A stretch of DNA of 10,085 nucleotides from an uncultured Acidobacteriota bacterium (GCA_946887105.1 CAMPKJ010000180.1:1-10085), one strand, 5' to 3'. Positions 1 to 6,452 are shown, numbered from the stretch's first letter. Translations and numbers: made by a program. Notes: generated from the sequence alone by a model not told the origin.

Positions 1-1110
1 GATTTTGGCGATCTCGGCTCGAACACGCTCGGCCACGTCATCGATGCGCACCATCCGCAGTTGCCGACGCTCACGCGTCTTGGCCTGCTGCACACGCTGC
101 CCACGCCGGGCACGACCGACATCCCGGCCGCCGCGTACGGCCGCATGGCGGAACTCAGTGCGGGGAAGGACACGACCACCGGGCATTGGGAAATGATGGG
201 ACTGGTGGTCGTCGATCCGTTTCGCACGTATCCGAACGGCTTTCCGCCGGAGATCATCGCGGAGTACGAGAAGCGCATCGGACGCAAGACGCTCGGCAAC
301 AAGCCGGCGTCGGGGACGGTCATCCTCGATGAGCTGGGCGAGGAGCACATGCGCACCGGCGCGCCGATCGTTTACACGTCGGGCGACTCGGTGTTCCAGG
401 TCGCGGCGCACGAGGACGTGATTCCGGTCGATGAGCTATGGCGCATCTGCGCGGTCGCGCGCGAACTGATGCGCGGCGAGCACAACATCGGACGGATCAT
501 CGCGCGGCCGTTCGTCGGCCCCGGCGCCGGACGTTTCACGCGCACCGCGAACCGCAAGGACTTCGCGGTGAAGCCGATCGGCGAGACCGTGCTCGAGCGC
601 GCCCACAACGCGGGACGCGAGGTGATCGGCCTCGGCAAGATCGCCGACATCTTCGATCGCGTCGGCATCGGCCAGGAGATCCGCACGGAATCGAACTCGG
701 ACGGCATGCGCAAGACCATGCAGCTCGTGCGCGAGACGAACGCGCAGCTGATTTTCACGAACCTCGTCGACTTCGACTCGAAGTACGGCCATCGCAACGA
801 CGCGCGCGGCTATGCGAAGGCGCTGGAGACGTTCGACGGTGAGCTGGCGGCGTTGCTCGAGTCGCTGCGCGAGGACGATCTCGTGTTCATCACCGCCGAT
901 CACGGCTGCGATCCGACCGACGTCTCCACCGATCACACGCGCGAATACGTGCCGCTGGTCGTGGCTGGTCCGCGCATCCGCGGCGCCCGTCCGCTCGGCA
1001 CGCGCTCCACGTTCGCCGACCTCGGCGCCACGATCTGTGATTTGCTCGAATTGCCGCCGGCCGGTCTGGCCGGCACGAGCGCGCTCGGCGCGCTGGGGGT
1101 GAAGGGATGA
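1..1110 (+). CDS. deoB: Phosphopentomutase, 5'-truncated by the window edge
   Basis: The gene is open from the first base in frame 1; 370 residues are visible of a family usually near 390-400, so only the N-terminus with the first metal-site motif is missing. Phosphopentomutase interconverts ribose (or deoxyribose) 1-phosphate and 5-phosphate in the cytosol, linking nucleoside breakdown to the pentose phosphate pathway. It belongs to the alkaline-phosphatase-like metalloenzyme superfamily. Visible signatures are KDTTTGHWEMMG (about residues 56-67), which carries the threonine phosphorylated in the catalytic cycle; GNKPASGT; the family motif around TSGDSVFQVAAHE; and the C-terminal metal-ligand motifs ITADHGCDPT and DHTREYVPL. 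No frameshift or missing key residue is seen in the visible part. The TTG at 61 is internal and not a start. Its stop overlaps the start of the next gene by four bases (ATGA), so the two are probably cotranscribed. Identity is secure. Confidence 0.96.
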   Translation, partial: DFGDLGSNTLGHVIDAHHPQLPTLTRLGLLHTLPTPGTTDIPAAAYGRMAELSAGKDTTTGHWEMMGLVVVDPFRTYPNGFPPEIIAEYEKRIGRKTLGNKPASGTVILDELGEEHMRTGAPIVYTSGDSVFQVAAHEDVIPVDELWRICAVARELMRGEHNIGRIIARPFVGPGAGRFTRTANRKDFAVKPIGETVLERAHNAGREVIGLGKIADIFDRVGIGQEIRTESNSDGMRKTMQLVRETNAQLIFTNLVDFDSKYGHRNDARGYAKALETFDGELAALLESLREDDLVFITADHGCDPTDVSTDHTREYVPLVVAGPRIRGARPLGTRSTFADLGATICDLLELPPAGLAGTSALGALGVKG

Positions 1111-2039
1111 AGCGGTTTCTCCTGTTGATGGCGCTCGCGAGCACGGCGCTCGCGCAGGTGCCGGTGGCGCGGATCGCCGACGACGGCCTGGTGATCGATC
1201 GCGTCGCCGAAGCGAGCAAGCGCGATCTTCCGACCGATCTGCTCAAGCGCATCGTGAATGAAGACATCGAGCTCCTGCGCGGCAAGCGTCCTGATGGCTC
1301 GTACGACTTCGCGAAATACGAACGCTTCGAAGCGGAACGCATCAACGGTTCCTTCTCGATCAACTACCGCAAAGACCGCATGGAAACGGTCGAGGTCAAA
1401 GGCGCGTGGATCTATCGCGTGCTGGTCGAAGTGCCGTCGCGGCGCCTGCTGGTCCGCAGGAACCGTCCGGTGTGGGTCGAGCGCGTCGACGTCGACTTCG
1501 TGCCGGAGGGCTCGTCGCAATCGCAGCAGCAGTCGTTCGAGGTGAAGGCGTGGATGCAGCCCGGCTCGTCGCAGCCATTCGATCTGAATGCGATTGCGAA
1601 ACAGGCCACGGTGAAAGTCATCGCCACGACCGAGGAGAAGGGCGGCTATGGAAACATCGACGTGGCGCTGATTCAGGCGCGGATCGTCGACGCTGCCGAT
1701 AGTCCCTATGCCGAAGCGGTCGCGAGCGCGAAGGCAATCCTGCGAGCGCTCGATAACGGCGACCTCCAGTCGACGCGTGCATCGGCGCGACGCCTGCGCG
1801 CCGCGCTCGGCGGTAGCAGCACGACTGCGACCGCGGCAACGCGTCCAACCGCTCCGGCGATTGCTCCGCGGACGTCCGTGTCGGAAATGACTGTCACCGC
1901 ACCGGCGGTCGACATCGCCACGCGCCTGGAGATGCAGACGGAGTTGCAGATGATCGAGGATTTACTGACAGGAACGGAGGCGGAGCGCCGCGAAGGGATG
2001 GATCGGCTGCATCAGTTGATCCGGCGGATGCGACAGTAG
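1107..2039 (+). CDS. Unknown exported protein, coupled to deoB
   Basis: This encodes 310 residues that I do not recognise. The start ATG shares ATGA with the deoB stop, and a G-rich stretch (GGGGG at 1095-1099) lies seven bases upstream as a possible ribosome site, so translation is probably coupled. The N-terminus MKRFLLLMALASTALA followed by Q is a good Sec signal peptide with an ALA-type cleavage site and no lipobox; no other membrane segment is visible. The mature part has a mixed, charged region (residues about 20-210) with beta-like stretches such as WIYRVLVEVPSRRLLVRR. It is followed by a Thr/Ala/Pro-rich linker (about 233-265), then a strongly charged, probably helical tail with many Glu, Arg and Met residues. 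The likely location is periplasm. Linkage to deoB gives no functional clue because the protein is exported and DeoB is cytosolic. Codon use matches its neighbours. Confidence 0.85.
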   Translation: MKRFLLLMALASTALAQVPVARIADDGLVIDRVAEASKRDLPTDLLKRIVNEDIELLRGKRPDGSYDFAKYERFEAERINGSFSINYRKDRMETVEVKGAWIYRVLVEVPSRRLLVRRNRPVWVERVDVDFVPEGSSQSQQQSFEVKAWMQPGSSQPFDLNAIAKQATVKVIATTEEKGGYGNIDVALIQARIVDAADSPYAEAVASAKAILRALDNGDLQSTRASARRLRAALGGSSTTATAATRPTAPAIAPRTSVSEMTVTAPAVDIATRLEMQTELQMIEDLLTGTEAERREGMDRLHQLIRRMRQ

Positions 2040-2075
2040 TTTTCGGAAATTACGCCTGAATATTGCACTGCGGGT

Positions 2076-2104
2076 TTGACGCTTCTTCGTCGCTGACGTA
2101 GAAT
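2076..2104 (+). promoter_or_regulatory. Sigma-70-type promoter of carD
   Basis: TTGACG (2076-2081) and TAGAAT (2099-2104) are separated by exactly 17 bases, each matching the housekeeping consensus at five of six positions. Transcription would begin near 2111, giving a leader of about 43 bases before the carD TTG. The in-frame ATG at 2103 lies inside the -10 box, so it cannot be the translation start. Confidence 0.75.
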
Positions 2105-2142
2105 GCCGATCCCTCTTGTAGTAGCCCTTAGCGCTTTCCGAA

Positions 2143-2156
2143 AGGAGCCTCACTTG
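2143..2156 (+). promoter_or_regulatory. Ribosome binding site and TTG start of carD
   Basis: AGGAG (2143-2147, within AAAGGAG) is followed by six bases and a TTG codon at 2154. This spacing is ideal and selects TTG as the start, giving a protein that begins just ahead of the conserved CarD domain. Confidence 0.8.
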
Positions 2157-2684
2157 TCGTCAGTCAAACTTAGTTTCAAGGTCGGGGACAAGCTCGTTTA
2201 CCCGAACCACGGAGTGACCGTGGTCGAGCATATCGGAGACTCACCGATCATGCCGCAGGGAGACAGCTATTATCACCTGCGGTTGCTTGCGAATAATTCG
2301 CGGCTGGTGGTGCCGATCACGAACACAGACCGCGTGGGTCTGCGCCGGCTGTATCAGCAGAAGGAGATCAAAGGTCTCCTGGGGCTGCTGGAACAGAAGC
2401 TGGTGAAGAGCCACACGGACTGGAAAGGCCGTTACCGCGAAAACCTCGAGAAGATGAAGACCGGCCGTCTCGAGGACGTCGCGGATGTGTTGAAGAACCT
2501 CAACGAAGTCCAGAAACGGAAGAGCCTCTCGTTCCGCGAAAAGAAGATGTACGACCGGGCCAAGTACCTGCTCGTCTCCGAAGTCGCGATCGTGAAGGAC
2601 ATCCCCGAGGTCGAAGCCGAGAAGCTCATCCACAAGTGCCTGGAAAAGAGCCTCGCGCCTTCCCACGCCGCCGCCGGTCACTAG
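2154..2684 (+). CDS. carD: CarD/CdnL-type RNA polymerase-binding transcription regulator
   Basis: The product is 176 residues, the usual size for CarD/CdnL. Residues 5-65 form the RNA polymerase-interacting domain shared with the Mfd (TRCF) RID, with the hallmark FKVGDKLVYPNHGV. The remainder is the all-helical DNA-contacting domain, including the conserved segment KSLSFREKKMYDRAKYLL (about 124-140). Family members bind the RNAP beta subunit and stabilise open complexes at housekeeping and ribosomal promoters. The start is a TTG set by an AAAGGAG six bases upstream. A TTGACG-17-TAGAAT promoter precedes it and a strong intrinsic terminator follows, so this is most likely a monocistronic, highly expressed gene despite its tight packing. 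The C-terminal tail (SHAAAGH) is short and variable. The family call is firm; assignment to CdnL versus another CarD subgroup is not made. Confidence 0.94.
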   Translation: MSSVKLSFKVGDKLVYPNHGVTVVEHIGDSPIMPQGDSYYHLRLLANNSRLVVPITNTDRVGLRRLYQQKEIKGLLGLLEQKLVKSHTDWKGRYRENLEKMKTGRLEDVADVLKNLNEVQKRKSLSFREKKMYDRAKYLLVSEVAIVKDIPEVEAEKLIHKCLEKSLAPSHAAAGH

Positions 2685-2705
2685 AAATCGTTCGCATCAC
2701 CCTTT

Positions 2706-2741
2706 AGAGTGCCGCTTCGCAAGGAGCGGCACTTTCGTTTT
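2706..2741 (+). terminator. Intrinsic terminator of carD with GNRA loop
   Basis: AGTGCCGCTTC (2708-2718) pairs with GGAGCGGCACT (2723-2733) around a GCAA tetraloop (2719-2722), giving an 11-pair stem with one U-G wobble, followed by TTCGTTTT (2734-2741). It begins 21 bases after the carD stop and ends 6 bases before the lipA ATG. A GTG at 2709 in the lipA frame lies in the stem and is not a plausible start. Confidence 0.85.
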
Positions 2742-2747
2742 CACCTC

Positions 2748-3617
2748 ATGACTTCCCAACGCCTTCCCGATTGGATCCGCGAGAAAAAACTCAACCTCTC
2801 GTCTCTGCGCGAGATGAAGACCACGCTGCGTGAGCGCGACCTGCACTCCGTCTGCGAGTCGCTGGCCTGCCCGAATCGCACCGAGTGTTTCTCGCGCGGC
2901 ACCGCCACGTTCATGATCCTCGGCGATATCTGCACGCGCTCCTGCGGATTCTGCAACGTGACCACCGGCCGTCCGTACGCGCCACCTTCGCCGGATGAGC
3001 CGCGCGCGGTCGCAGAGACGGCCCGCCGCCTCGGCCTGAAGCACGTCGTGGTGACGTGCGTGACGCGCGACGATCTGAAGGACGGCGGCGCGCATCAGTT
3101 CGCCGAGACCATTCGCGAGCTGCGCGTCGCGCTGCCGCAGGCGGCAGTGGAAGTGCTGACGTCAGATTTCCGCGGCAACAGCGAGGCGGTGCGCGTCGTG
3201 GTCGAGGCGCGGCCCGATTACTTCAATCACAACGTCGAGACCGTTCCGCGCCTCTACGACTACGTCCGTCCCGGCTCGCGTTTCGAGCGTTCCCTCGGCG
3301 TGTTGCGCGATGCCAGGCGCTTCGACGAGACCGTCGTCACGAAGTCGGGCCTGATGCTCGGACTCGGCGAGCGGCGCGATGAAGTCATCGAAGTGCTGCA
3401 GCGCCTGCGCGAGTCGCATGTCGAGATCGTGACCATGGGGCAGTACCTGCAGCCGAAACGCGAGAAGCTCGACGTCGTCGAGTACGTGCATCCGTCCGTC
3501 TTCGACGAATACCGCGACATCGGCCTGTCGCTCGGATTCCGCGCCGTCTTCGCCGGCCCGTTCGTGCGCAGCTCGTACATGGCCGACATGGTTGCGCATC
3601 AGGCGGCGGTATCCTGA
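2748..3617 (+). CDS. lipA: Lipoyl synthase (radical SAM)
   Basis: The product is 289 residues from the ATG at 2748, normal for LipA. The enzyme inserts two sulfur atoms into protein-bound octanoyl groups to make the lipoyl cofactor of 2-oxoacid dehydrogenases and the glycine cleavage system. Both iron-sulfur sites are visible: the auxiliary cluster motif C-x4-C-x5-C (C36, C41, C47) and the radical SAM motif CTRSCGFC (C62, C66, C69). The C-terminal RSSY (274-277) provides the conserved serine ligand of the auxiliary cluster. The in-frame GTG at 2709 would put the carD terminator stem inside the coding region, so the ATG is preferred. However, there is no convincing Shine-Dalgarno before it; the AAGGAG at 2721 is 21 bases away and inside the hairpin. 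No lipB is present. The xerD gene follows after six bases, suggesting cotranscription. Confidence 0.96.
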   Translation: MTSQRLPDWIREKKLNLSSLREMKTTLRERDLHSVCESLACPNRTECFSRGTATFMILGDICTRSCGFCNVTTGRPYAPPSPDEPRAVAETARRLGLKHVVVTCVTRDDLKDGGAHQFAETIRELRVALPQAAVEVLTSDFRGNSEAVRVVVEARPDYFNHNVETVPRLYDYVRPGSRFERSLGVLRDARRFDETVVTKSGLMLGLGERRDEVIEVLQRLRESHVEIVTMGQYLQPKREKLDVVEYVHPSVFDEYRDIGLSLGFRAVFAGPFVRSSYMADMVAHQAAVS

Positions 3618-3623
3618 AGCAGC

Positions 3624-4559
3624 GTGACCAAAAGCCCTCGTTCGATCGATCCCGAGAAGCCTGAAACGTCGGCGTATTTCGTCACCTATCTGCCGATCTT
3701 TCTCGACTATCTGGCCGTCGAAAAGGGACTGGCCAGGAACTCGCTCGCGGCCTATGCATCCGACCTGCGCCACTTCGGACACTGGATCGGCGATCAGGGA
3801 CTCGAGCTCGAGCGCGTCGAGCGCATCAACATCGTCAAGTACTTCCAATGGCTCCGCGGCGCCGGCATTTCGGCGCGTTCGGTCGCGCGCGCGCTGGCGG
3901 CCATTCGCGGGCTGTTCCGCTTTCTCGTCGCCGAGCGGCATCTGAAGAAGGATCCGACCGAGAACCTCGAGAATCCGAAGCTCTGGTCGTCGCTGCCGAA
4001 ATCGCTGCAACCTGAGGAAGTGGAGGCGCTGCTCGCCGCTCCCGACCGCGGTACGACGGACGGACTGCGCGACGCGGCGATGCTGGAGCTGCTCTACGCG
4101 ACCGGGCTCCGCGTCAGCGAGCTGATCAAGGTACGCATCGACGAAGTCGTGCTCGACGCCGGTTTTCTGCGCACCATCGGCAAAGGCTCGAAGGAGCGCA
4201 TCGTCCCGTTCGGCGACACCGCGCGCGACGTCATCGTCGAGTACGCGGAGAAGAGCCGTCCCGAGCTCGACAAATACGCCGATCCGCATCTCTTTCTCTC
4301 GCGCCGCGGGCGTCCCATGACGCGGCAGGCGTTCTGGATGAAAATCACCCGCTACGCGCGCGAGGCCGGCGTGAAGGCGCATATCTCGCCGCACGTGCTG
4401 CGGCACTCGTTCGCGACGCACCTGCTCGAGAACGGCGCCGACCTTCGCAGCGTGCAGATGATGCTCGGCCACGCCGACATCTCGACGACGCAGATCTACA
4501 CGCACGTCTCCCGGGCGCGCCTGCAGCGGATGTACGAGCAGTTCCATCCGCGCGCGTAG
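3624..4559 (+). CDS. xerD: Site-specific tyrosine recombinase XerD-like
   Basis: This encodes 311 residues from a GTG at 3624, six bases after lipA. The N-terminal SAM-like core-binding domain (about 22-110) begins with FLDYLAVEKGLARNSLAAY, the standard Xer opening. The catalytic domain carries all six expected residues: R163 (TGLRVSEL), K187 (GKGSKER), H257 and R260 (HVLRHSFATH), H283 (LGHADISTTQ) and nucleophile Y292 (IYTHV). The C-terminus ends in HPRA, as in XerD. XerD, with a XerC partner, resolves chromosome dimers at dif under FtsK control in the cytoplasm. An extra 18-20 residues precede the usual start, and a downstream start is not obvious. Linkage to lipA and normal codon use suggest a core chromosomal gene rather than a phage integrase, although an island with phage and IS debris begins directly downstream. 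XerC versus XerD is called from similarity only. Confidence 0.92.
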   Translation: MTKSPRSIDPEKPETSAYFVTYLPIFLDYLAVEKGLARNSLAAYASDLRHFGHWIGDQGLELERVERINIVKYFQWLRGAGISARSVARALAAIRGLFRFLVAERHLKKDPTENLENPKLWSSLPKSLQPEEVEALLAAPDRGTTDGLRDAAMLELLYATGLRVSELIKVRIDEVVLDAGFLRTIGKGSKERIVPFGDTARDVIVEYAEKSRPELDKYADPHLFLSRRGRPMTRQAFWMKITRYAREAGVKAHISPHVLRHSFATHLLENGADLRSVQMMLGHADISTTQIYTHVSRARLQRMYEQFHPRA

Positions 4560-4565
4560 GGGCCG

Positions 4566-4600
4566 AAGTCTCAAAGTCTCAAAGTCGCAAAGTCTCAAAG
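4566..4600 (+). repeat. 8-bp tandem array GTCTCAAA x4 (left copy)
   Basis: Four tandem 8-mers run from 4568 to 4599: GTCTCAAA, GTCTCAAA, GTCGCAAA, GTCTCAAA, flanked by AA and G. It starts 7-9 bases after the xerD stop. A second array of the same unit, reverse-complemented, lies at 7605-7636. There are no spacers, so this is not a CRISPR array. Confidence 0.85.
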
Positions 4601-4631
4601 AGGAACCGGGCCCGCCGCGCTGCCTTGGAGT

Positions 4632-4651
4632 TGACCCGGTTTCGTGGACAC
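4632..4651 (+). repeat. Left terminal inverted repeat of the IS3 remnant
   Basis: TGACCCGGTTTCGTGGACAC has the TGA...GTGGACA pattern common to IS3-family ends and lies 22 bases ahead of the transposase ATG, the normal layout. The partner repeat is absent from this window. Confidence 0.65.
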
Positions 4652-4673
4652 CTGAAGATCAGGGAGAACCACG

Positions 4674-4940
4674 ATGCCCAAAACACAGAAAGCCTTATCC
4701 GGAAGAGTTCAAGAGGAAGATGGTTGCGCTGGTGCGGCAAGGGCGCTCGCCGAGTTGGGGAAGCAGTTCGAGCCGTCGGGACAGGCGATCCGTAACTGGG
4801 TGGCGCAGGCAGATCGGGATGAAGGAGACCGGCAAGACGGATTGACGACGAACGAACGTGAGGAGCTGCGGGAGAAGGGACAAGGCATCACCCGAAACCG
4901 CGTAGCGCGGCTGATGCGCAGCGCCGGGGCGCCAGGGGAG
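4674..4940 (+). pseudogene. IS3-family transposase remnant (orfA with internal deletion into orfB)
   Basis: The reading frame begins MPKTQKA, then loses its homology in frame. One base over, YPEEFKRKMVALVRQGRSP can be read, which is the standard OrfA opening, so an extra T near 4695 shifted the frame. A one-base loss near 4748-4751 restores it, giving ELGKQFEPSGQAIRNWV, the helix-turn-helix region. After the OrfA segment LTTNEREELRE (about 4868) the sequence jumps directly to GITRNRVARLMRSAG. That resembles the OrfB N-terminal HTH_21 region, so the OrfA leucine zipper and the start of OrfB are deleted. The OrfB DDE catalytic core is absent. With two frameshifts, an internal deletion and a missing 3' part it cannot encode an active transposase. 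Confidence 0.8.
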
Positions 4941-4971
4941 GGTGGGGATAAGTGGCGTTTAAACTTCTTTC

Positions 4972-5001
4972 TTGACACCCATGCGGGCGTGTACCCATAC
5001 T
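4972..5001 (+). promoter_or_regulatory. Promoter of the Cys-rich secreted protein gene
   Basis: A perfect TTGACA (4972-4977) is followed after 18 bases by CATACT (4996-5001), a four-of-six -10 match. Transcription would start near 5008, about 27 bases before the ATG at 5035. An in-frame TTG start at 4972 coincides with the -35 box and is therefore untenable. Confidence 0.55.
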
Positions 5002-5034
5002 CGAACTCATCTGGAACATAGAGGATCATTGATT

Positions 5035-5721
5035 ATGCGCGCTCACATGGGTTTCGCCGCGTTGCTATTGTGCGTCCTGTCGATTCCTGCCTTCGCCCAG
5101 GAAGGCTTGGTCTACGAGTTCGAAGTGCGAGGAGTACCGATGCCATCGCGCACGGCGATCTCGCTGAAGATGACGCAGGGACACGCGCATGCGGTCCTTA
5201 TCTTTTCAGAGCCGAGCCATACGGCTCTCGTCGCGTTCGTCGACAACTTGAATGGCGAACCGAGCGAGCAGCCGTGGTTTGCGGGTCTCATCCCTTCGAG
5301 AACGCCAGGCATGTTCTTGAACCTCTCGAACGGGGTCCAAGGCACTGCTCGCGGGCTCGTCGCGCCGGAGGATGATACGTACCTCACAGTTAACACTCTC
5401 GTCGATCATGAAGGCGGAGTACGAACGAACACATTTCGCGTGAACATGAACCCGCAGAAGTTCAATTTTGGACTTGGATGGGAGCGTCCGCTATTACCTG
5501 AGGCTGGCGCGATCCAGAGCGAGACTGGTCCGATCGGCGGCGGCAGCTGGTTCACATGCTTCGAAGGGGAAGGCGGAGGGTGTAACTACGCGAAGGCCTA
5601 CTGCTCGGAAAACGCGGGTACATGCTGTCGTGACACGCAGATTCCCGGTTGCGGTTGGTGTGGTCGGCTGATTGTTCAATGCGGAGCGAGCCCCAACTGC
5701 AACACCTGCCCTGGCGTTTAG
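5035..5721 (+). CDS. Unknown secreted protein with ten-cysteine C-terminal domain
   Basis: This encodes 228 residues of no family I recognise. The ATG at 5035 is preceded at nine bases by AGAGGA (5020-5025) and opens a good Sec signal peptide, MRAHMGFAALLLCVLSIPAFA, with cleavage before Q22. The middle part (about 22-170) is beta-like and polar, with HAHAVLIFSEPSHTALVAF and a Gly/Asn-rich stretch. The last 54 residues hold ten cysteines (from C175 onward: one CC pair, plus CGWC and CNTC), rich in Gly and Asn, which looks like a compact disulfide-bonded or metal-binding module. Location should be periplasmic or extracellular. It has its own promoter and sits between an IS remnant and a convergent minus-strand gene, in sequence less GC-rich than the core genes, so horizontal origin is plausible. 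Similarity to a peptide bacteriocin or adhesin tail is only a guess. Confidence 0.8.
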   Translation: MRAHMGFAALLLCVLSIPAFAQEGLVYEFEVRGVPMPSRTAISLKMTQGHAHAVLIFSEPSHTALVAFVDNLNGEPSEQPWFAGLIPSRTPGMFLNLSNGVQGTARGLVAPEDDTYLTVNTLVDHEGGVRTNTFRVNMNPQKFNFGLGWERPLLPEAGAIQSETGPIGGGSWFTCFEGEGGGCNYAKAYCSENAGTCCRDTQIPGCGWCGRLIVQCGASPNCNTCPGV

Positions 5722-5821
5722 AGTTCGGCGAACGCCGCGGGGCGTATTCACACATTCCAGCTCATTCGCTTTTCCCCCCCGGTGCTCTTCTGAACTTTCG
5801 GACCCTTCGTGAAAACGTGCG

Positions 5822-5835
5822 AGGGCCCGGGCCCT
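5822..5835. repeat. 14-bp perfect palindrome AGGGCCCGGGCCCT
   Basis: AGGGCCCGGGCCCT is self-complementary. It is followed on the plus strand only by TT and C-rich sequence, so as a terminator for the Cys-rich gene 100 bases upstream it is weak. It could also pair with the GAAGGGCC arm of the neighbouring minus-strand terminator. Function is unknown. Confidence 0.5.
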
Positions 5836-5845
5836 TTCCCTGCCG

Positions 5846-5878
5846 AAAAAGAGAAGGGCCCCCATGCGGGAGCCCTTC
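5846..5878 (-). terminator. Intrinsic terminator of the 91-residue minus-strand gene
   Basis: Read on the minus strand, GAAGGGC (5878-5872) pairs with GCCCTTC (5859-5853). An inner CCC-GGG extension around a four-base loop follows one mismatch. A T-rich run (TCTCTTTTT, ending with five T at 5850-5846) comes next. It lies about 32 bases beyond the stop of the gene at 5911. Confidence 0.75.
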
Positions 5879-5910
5879 GACTGCGGTGTAACTGCTTCGA
5901 AGTAAGTGCG

Positions 5911-6186
5911 TTAGTGAGCGCCGGCCCCTTCGGCTTGCTGCGCGATGGCGGGCGGGACGGGAGGCGTCCCCGGGCCCATCATTCCCATCATGTGCATGAA
6001 CGCCAAGACTTTAGCGGCATCGCCGGTGAACGTGACGGTCGGCTCCTGCAGCTTGCAATTCACGAGTTGCGCATCACCACCGCTGTAAAAGAAATGGACT
6101 TTCGTGAATGAGCAGTTGACGTAGACCGTTTGGTTGTCCAGGACAATTTCTTGATTGCTGAATTTTTCACGCAGAATCGTTTTCAT
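5911..6186 (-). CDS. Small protein with single-stranded beta-helix-like repeat
   Basis: This encodes 91 residues starting MKTILREKFSNQEIVLDN. On the minus strand AGGT lies ten bases, and AGAG six bases, before the ATG, and a strong terminator follows the stop. These signals favour a real gene. The pattern NQTVYVNCSFTKVHFFYSGG then AQLVNCKLQEPTVTF repeats a V-N-C-x-(F/L) turn with alternating hydrophobic residues. That resembles small bacterial proteins predicted to form a short right-handed beta-helix (pentapeptide-like) fold; I know no defined function for them. The tail is Met-rich (FMHMMGMMGPG) and then Pro/Ala-rich. There is no signal peptide or membrane segment, so it is probably cytosolic. 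It is convergent with the Cys-rich gene and has no operon partner. Its leader may include the structured RNA candidate at 6331-6446. Confidence 0.7.
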   Translation of the reverse strand: MKTILREKFSNQEIVLDNQTVYVNCSFTKVHFFYSGGDAQLVNCKLQEPTVTFTGDAAKVLAFMHMMGMMGPGTPPVPPAIAQQAEGAGAH

Positions 6187-6245
6187 TTGCTGCTCTACCT
6201 TTCGCTACGGAATTTGCTGAAAAGTTAAGCAGTCGGTGAGTGCGC

Positions 6246-6272
6246 TTGACAGATAAGTGAAAAAATTCTAAT
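6246..6272 (+). promoter_or_regulatory. Possible plus-strand promoter
   Basis: A perfect TTGACA (6246-6251) is followed by either TCTAAT (6267-6272, five of six but only 15 bases away) or TAATTT (6269-6274, 17 bases, three of six). It would read toward the structured RNA region and not toward any recognised gene. The -35 is clear and the -10 is uncertain. Confidence 0.35.
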
Positions 6273-6330
6273 TTCCACTTCGTTCCACGATTTGTCGTAC
6301 GCGGCGAATCGACTGCTGTTTAGGTTCTCC

Positions 6331-6446
6331 GGGCCCGCAGTGCCACCTGCGGGTTCACTTCACCTGCCTACACCTTTCCTGTACTCGCGTCGGCGGGCGC
6401 CGACCGAGGAATTGTCGCGTTCGCCTATGTCGCAGGTGCCGCGAAG
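6331..6446 (-). ncRNA. Candidate structured RNA or leader (unidentified, strand tentative)
   Basis: Three helices can be drawn. An 11-pair hairpin with one bulged C pairs CTCG+GTCGGCG (6384-6387, 6389-6395) with CGCCGAC+CGAG (6398-6408). An enclosing helix pairs CACCTGC (6361-6367) with GCAGGTG (6432-6438). A separate hairpin pairs CCCGCAG (6334-6340) with CTGCGGG (6347-6353) around a six-base loop. A competing pairing exists: CACCTGCG (6344-6351) also matches CGCAGGTG (6431-6438), which would be mutually exclusive with the other two and so switch-like. On the minus strand a TTGACA-17-TAGATT promoter places a start near 6446, directly at the 5' edge of the fold. The transcript could be a stand-alone RNA (a 6S-type RNA is one possibility to test) or a long leader of the 91-residue gene. 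It matches no RNA class I can name, and base pairing remains possible on either strand. Confidence 0.4.
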
Positions 6447-6452
6447 ATCAGA

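Larger units (their letters stand above)
4632..4940 (+). mobile_element. Decayed IS3-family element, left end and fused orfA-orfB remnant
   Basis: The left end is recognisable as TGACCCGGTTTCGTGGACAC (4632-4651), the type of terminal repeat seen in IS3-family elements. It is followed by an AGGGAG ribosome site and a transposase-like reading frame at 4674. No matching right terminal repeat (GTGTCCACGAAACCGGG-type) was seen downstream; recognisable homology ends near 4940 and a different gene's promoter starts at 4972. The element is therefore truncated, and an intact IS of this type would be about 1.2-1.4 kb. The right border given here is only where similarity ends. Confidence 0.75.

Noticed and set aside
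2103..2153. Upstream ATG start for carD at 2103
   Set aside because: It lies within the -10 box TAGAAT and has no ribosome site; the TTG at 2154 has an ideal one.
3162..4598. Long open frame of 478 codons on the minus strand
   Set aside because: It lies opposite lipA and xerD, both with complete catalytic motifs. Its composition (Arg, Asp, Val, Leu-rich) is what an antisense frame of high-GC genes gives, and no domain is recognisable.
4566..4600. CRISPR array
   Set aside because: The units are contiguous 8-mers without spacers and no cas gene is present.
4972..5034. TTG start at 4972 for the Cys-rich protein
   Set aside because: It coincides with a perfect -35 hexamer, and the extra residues would bury the signal peptide; the ATG at 5035 has a ribosome site and a proper signal peptide.
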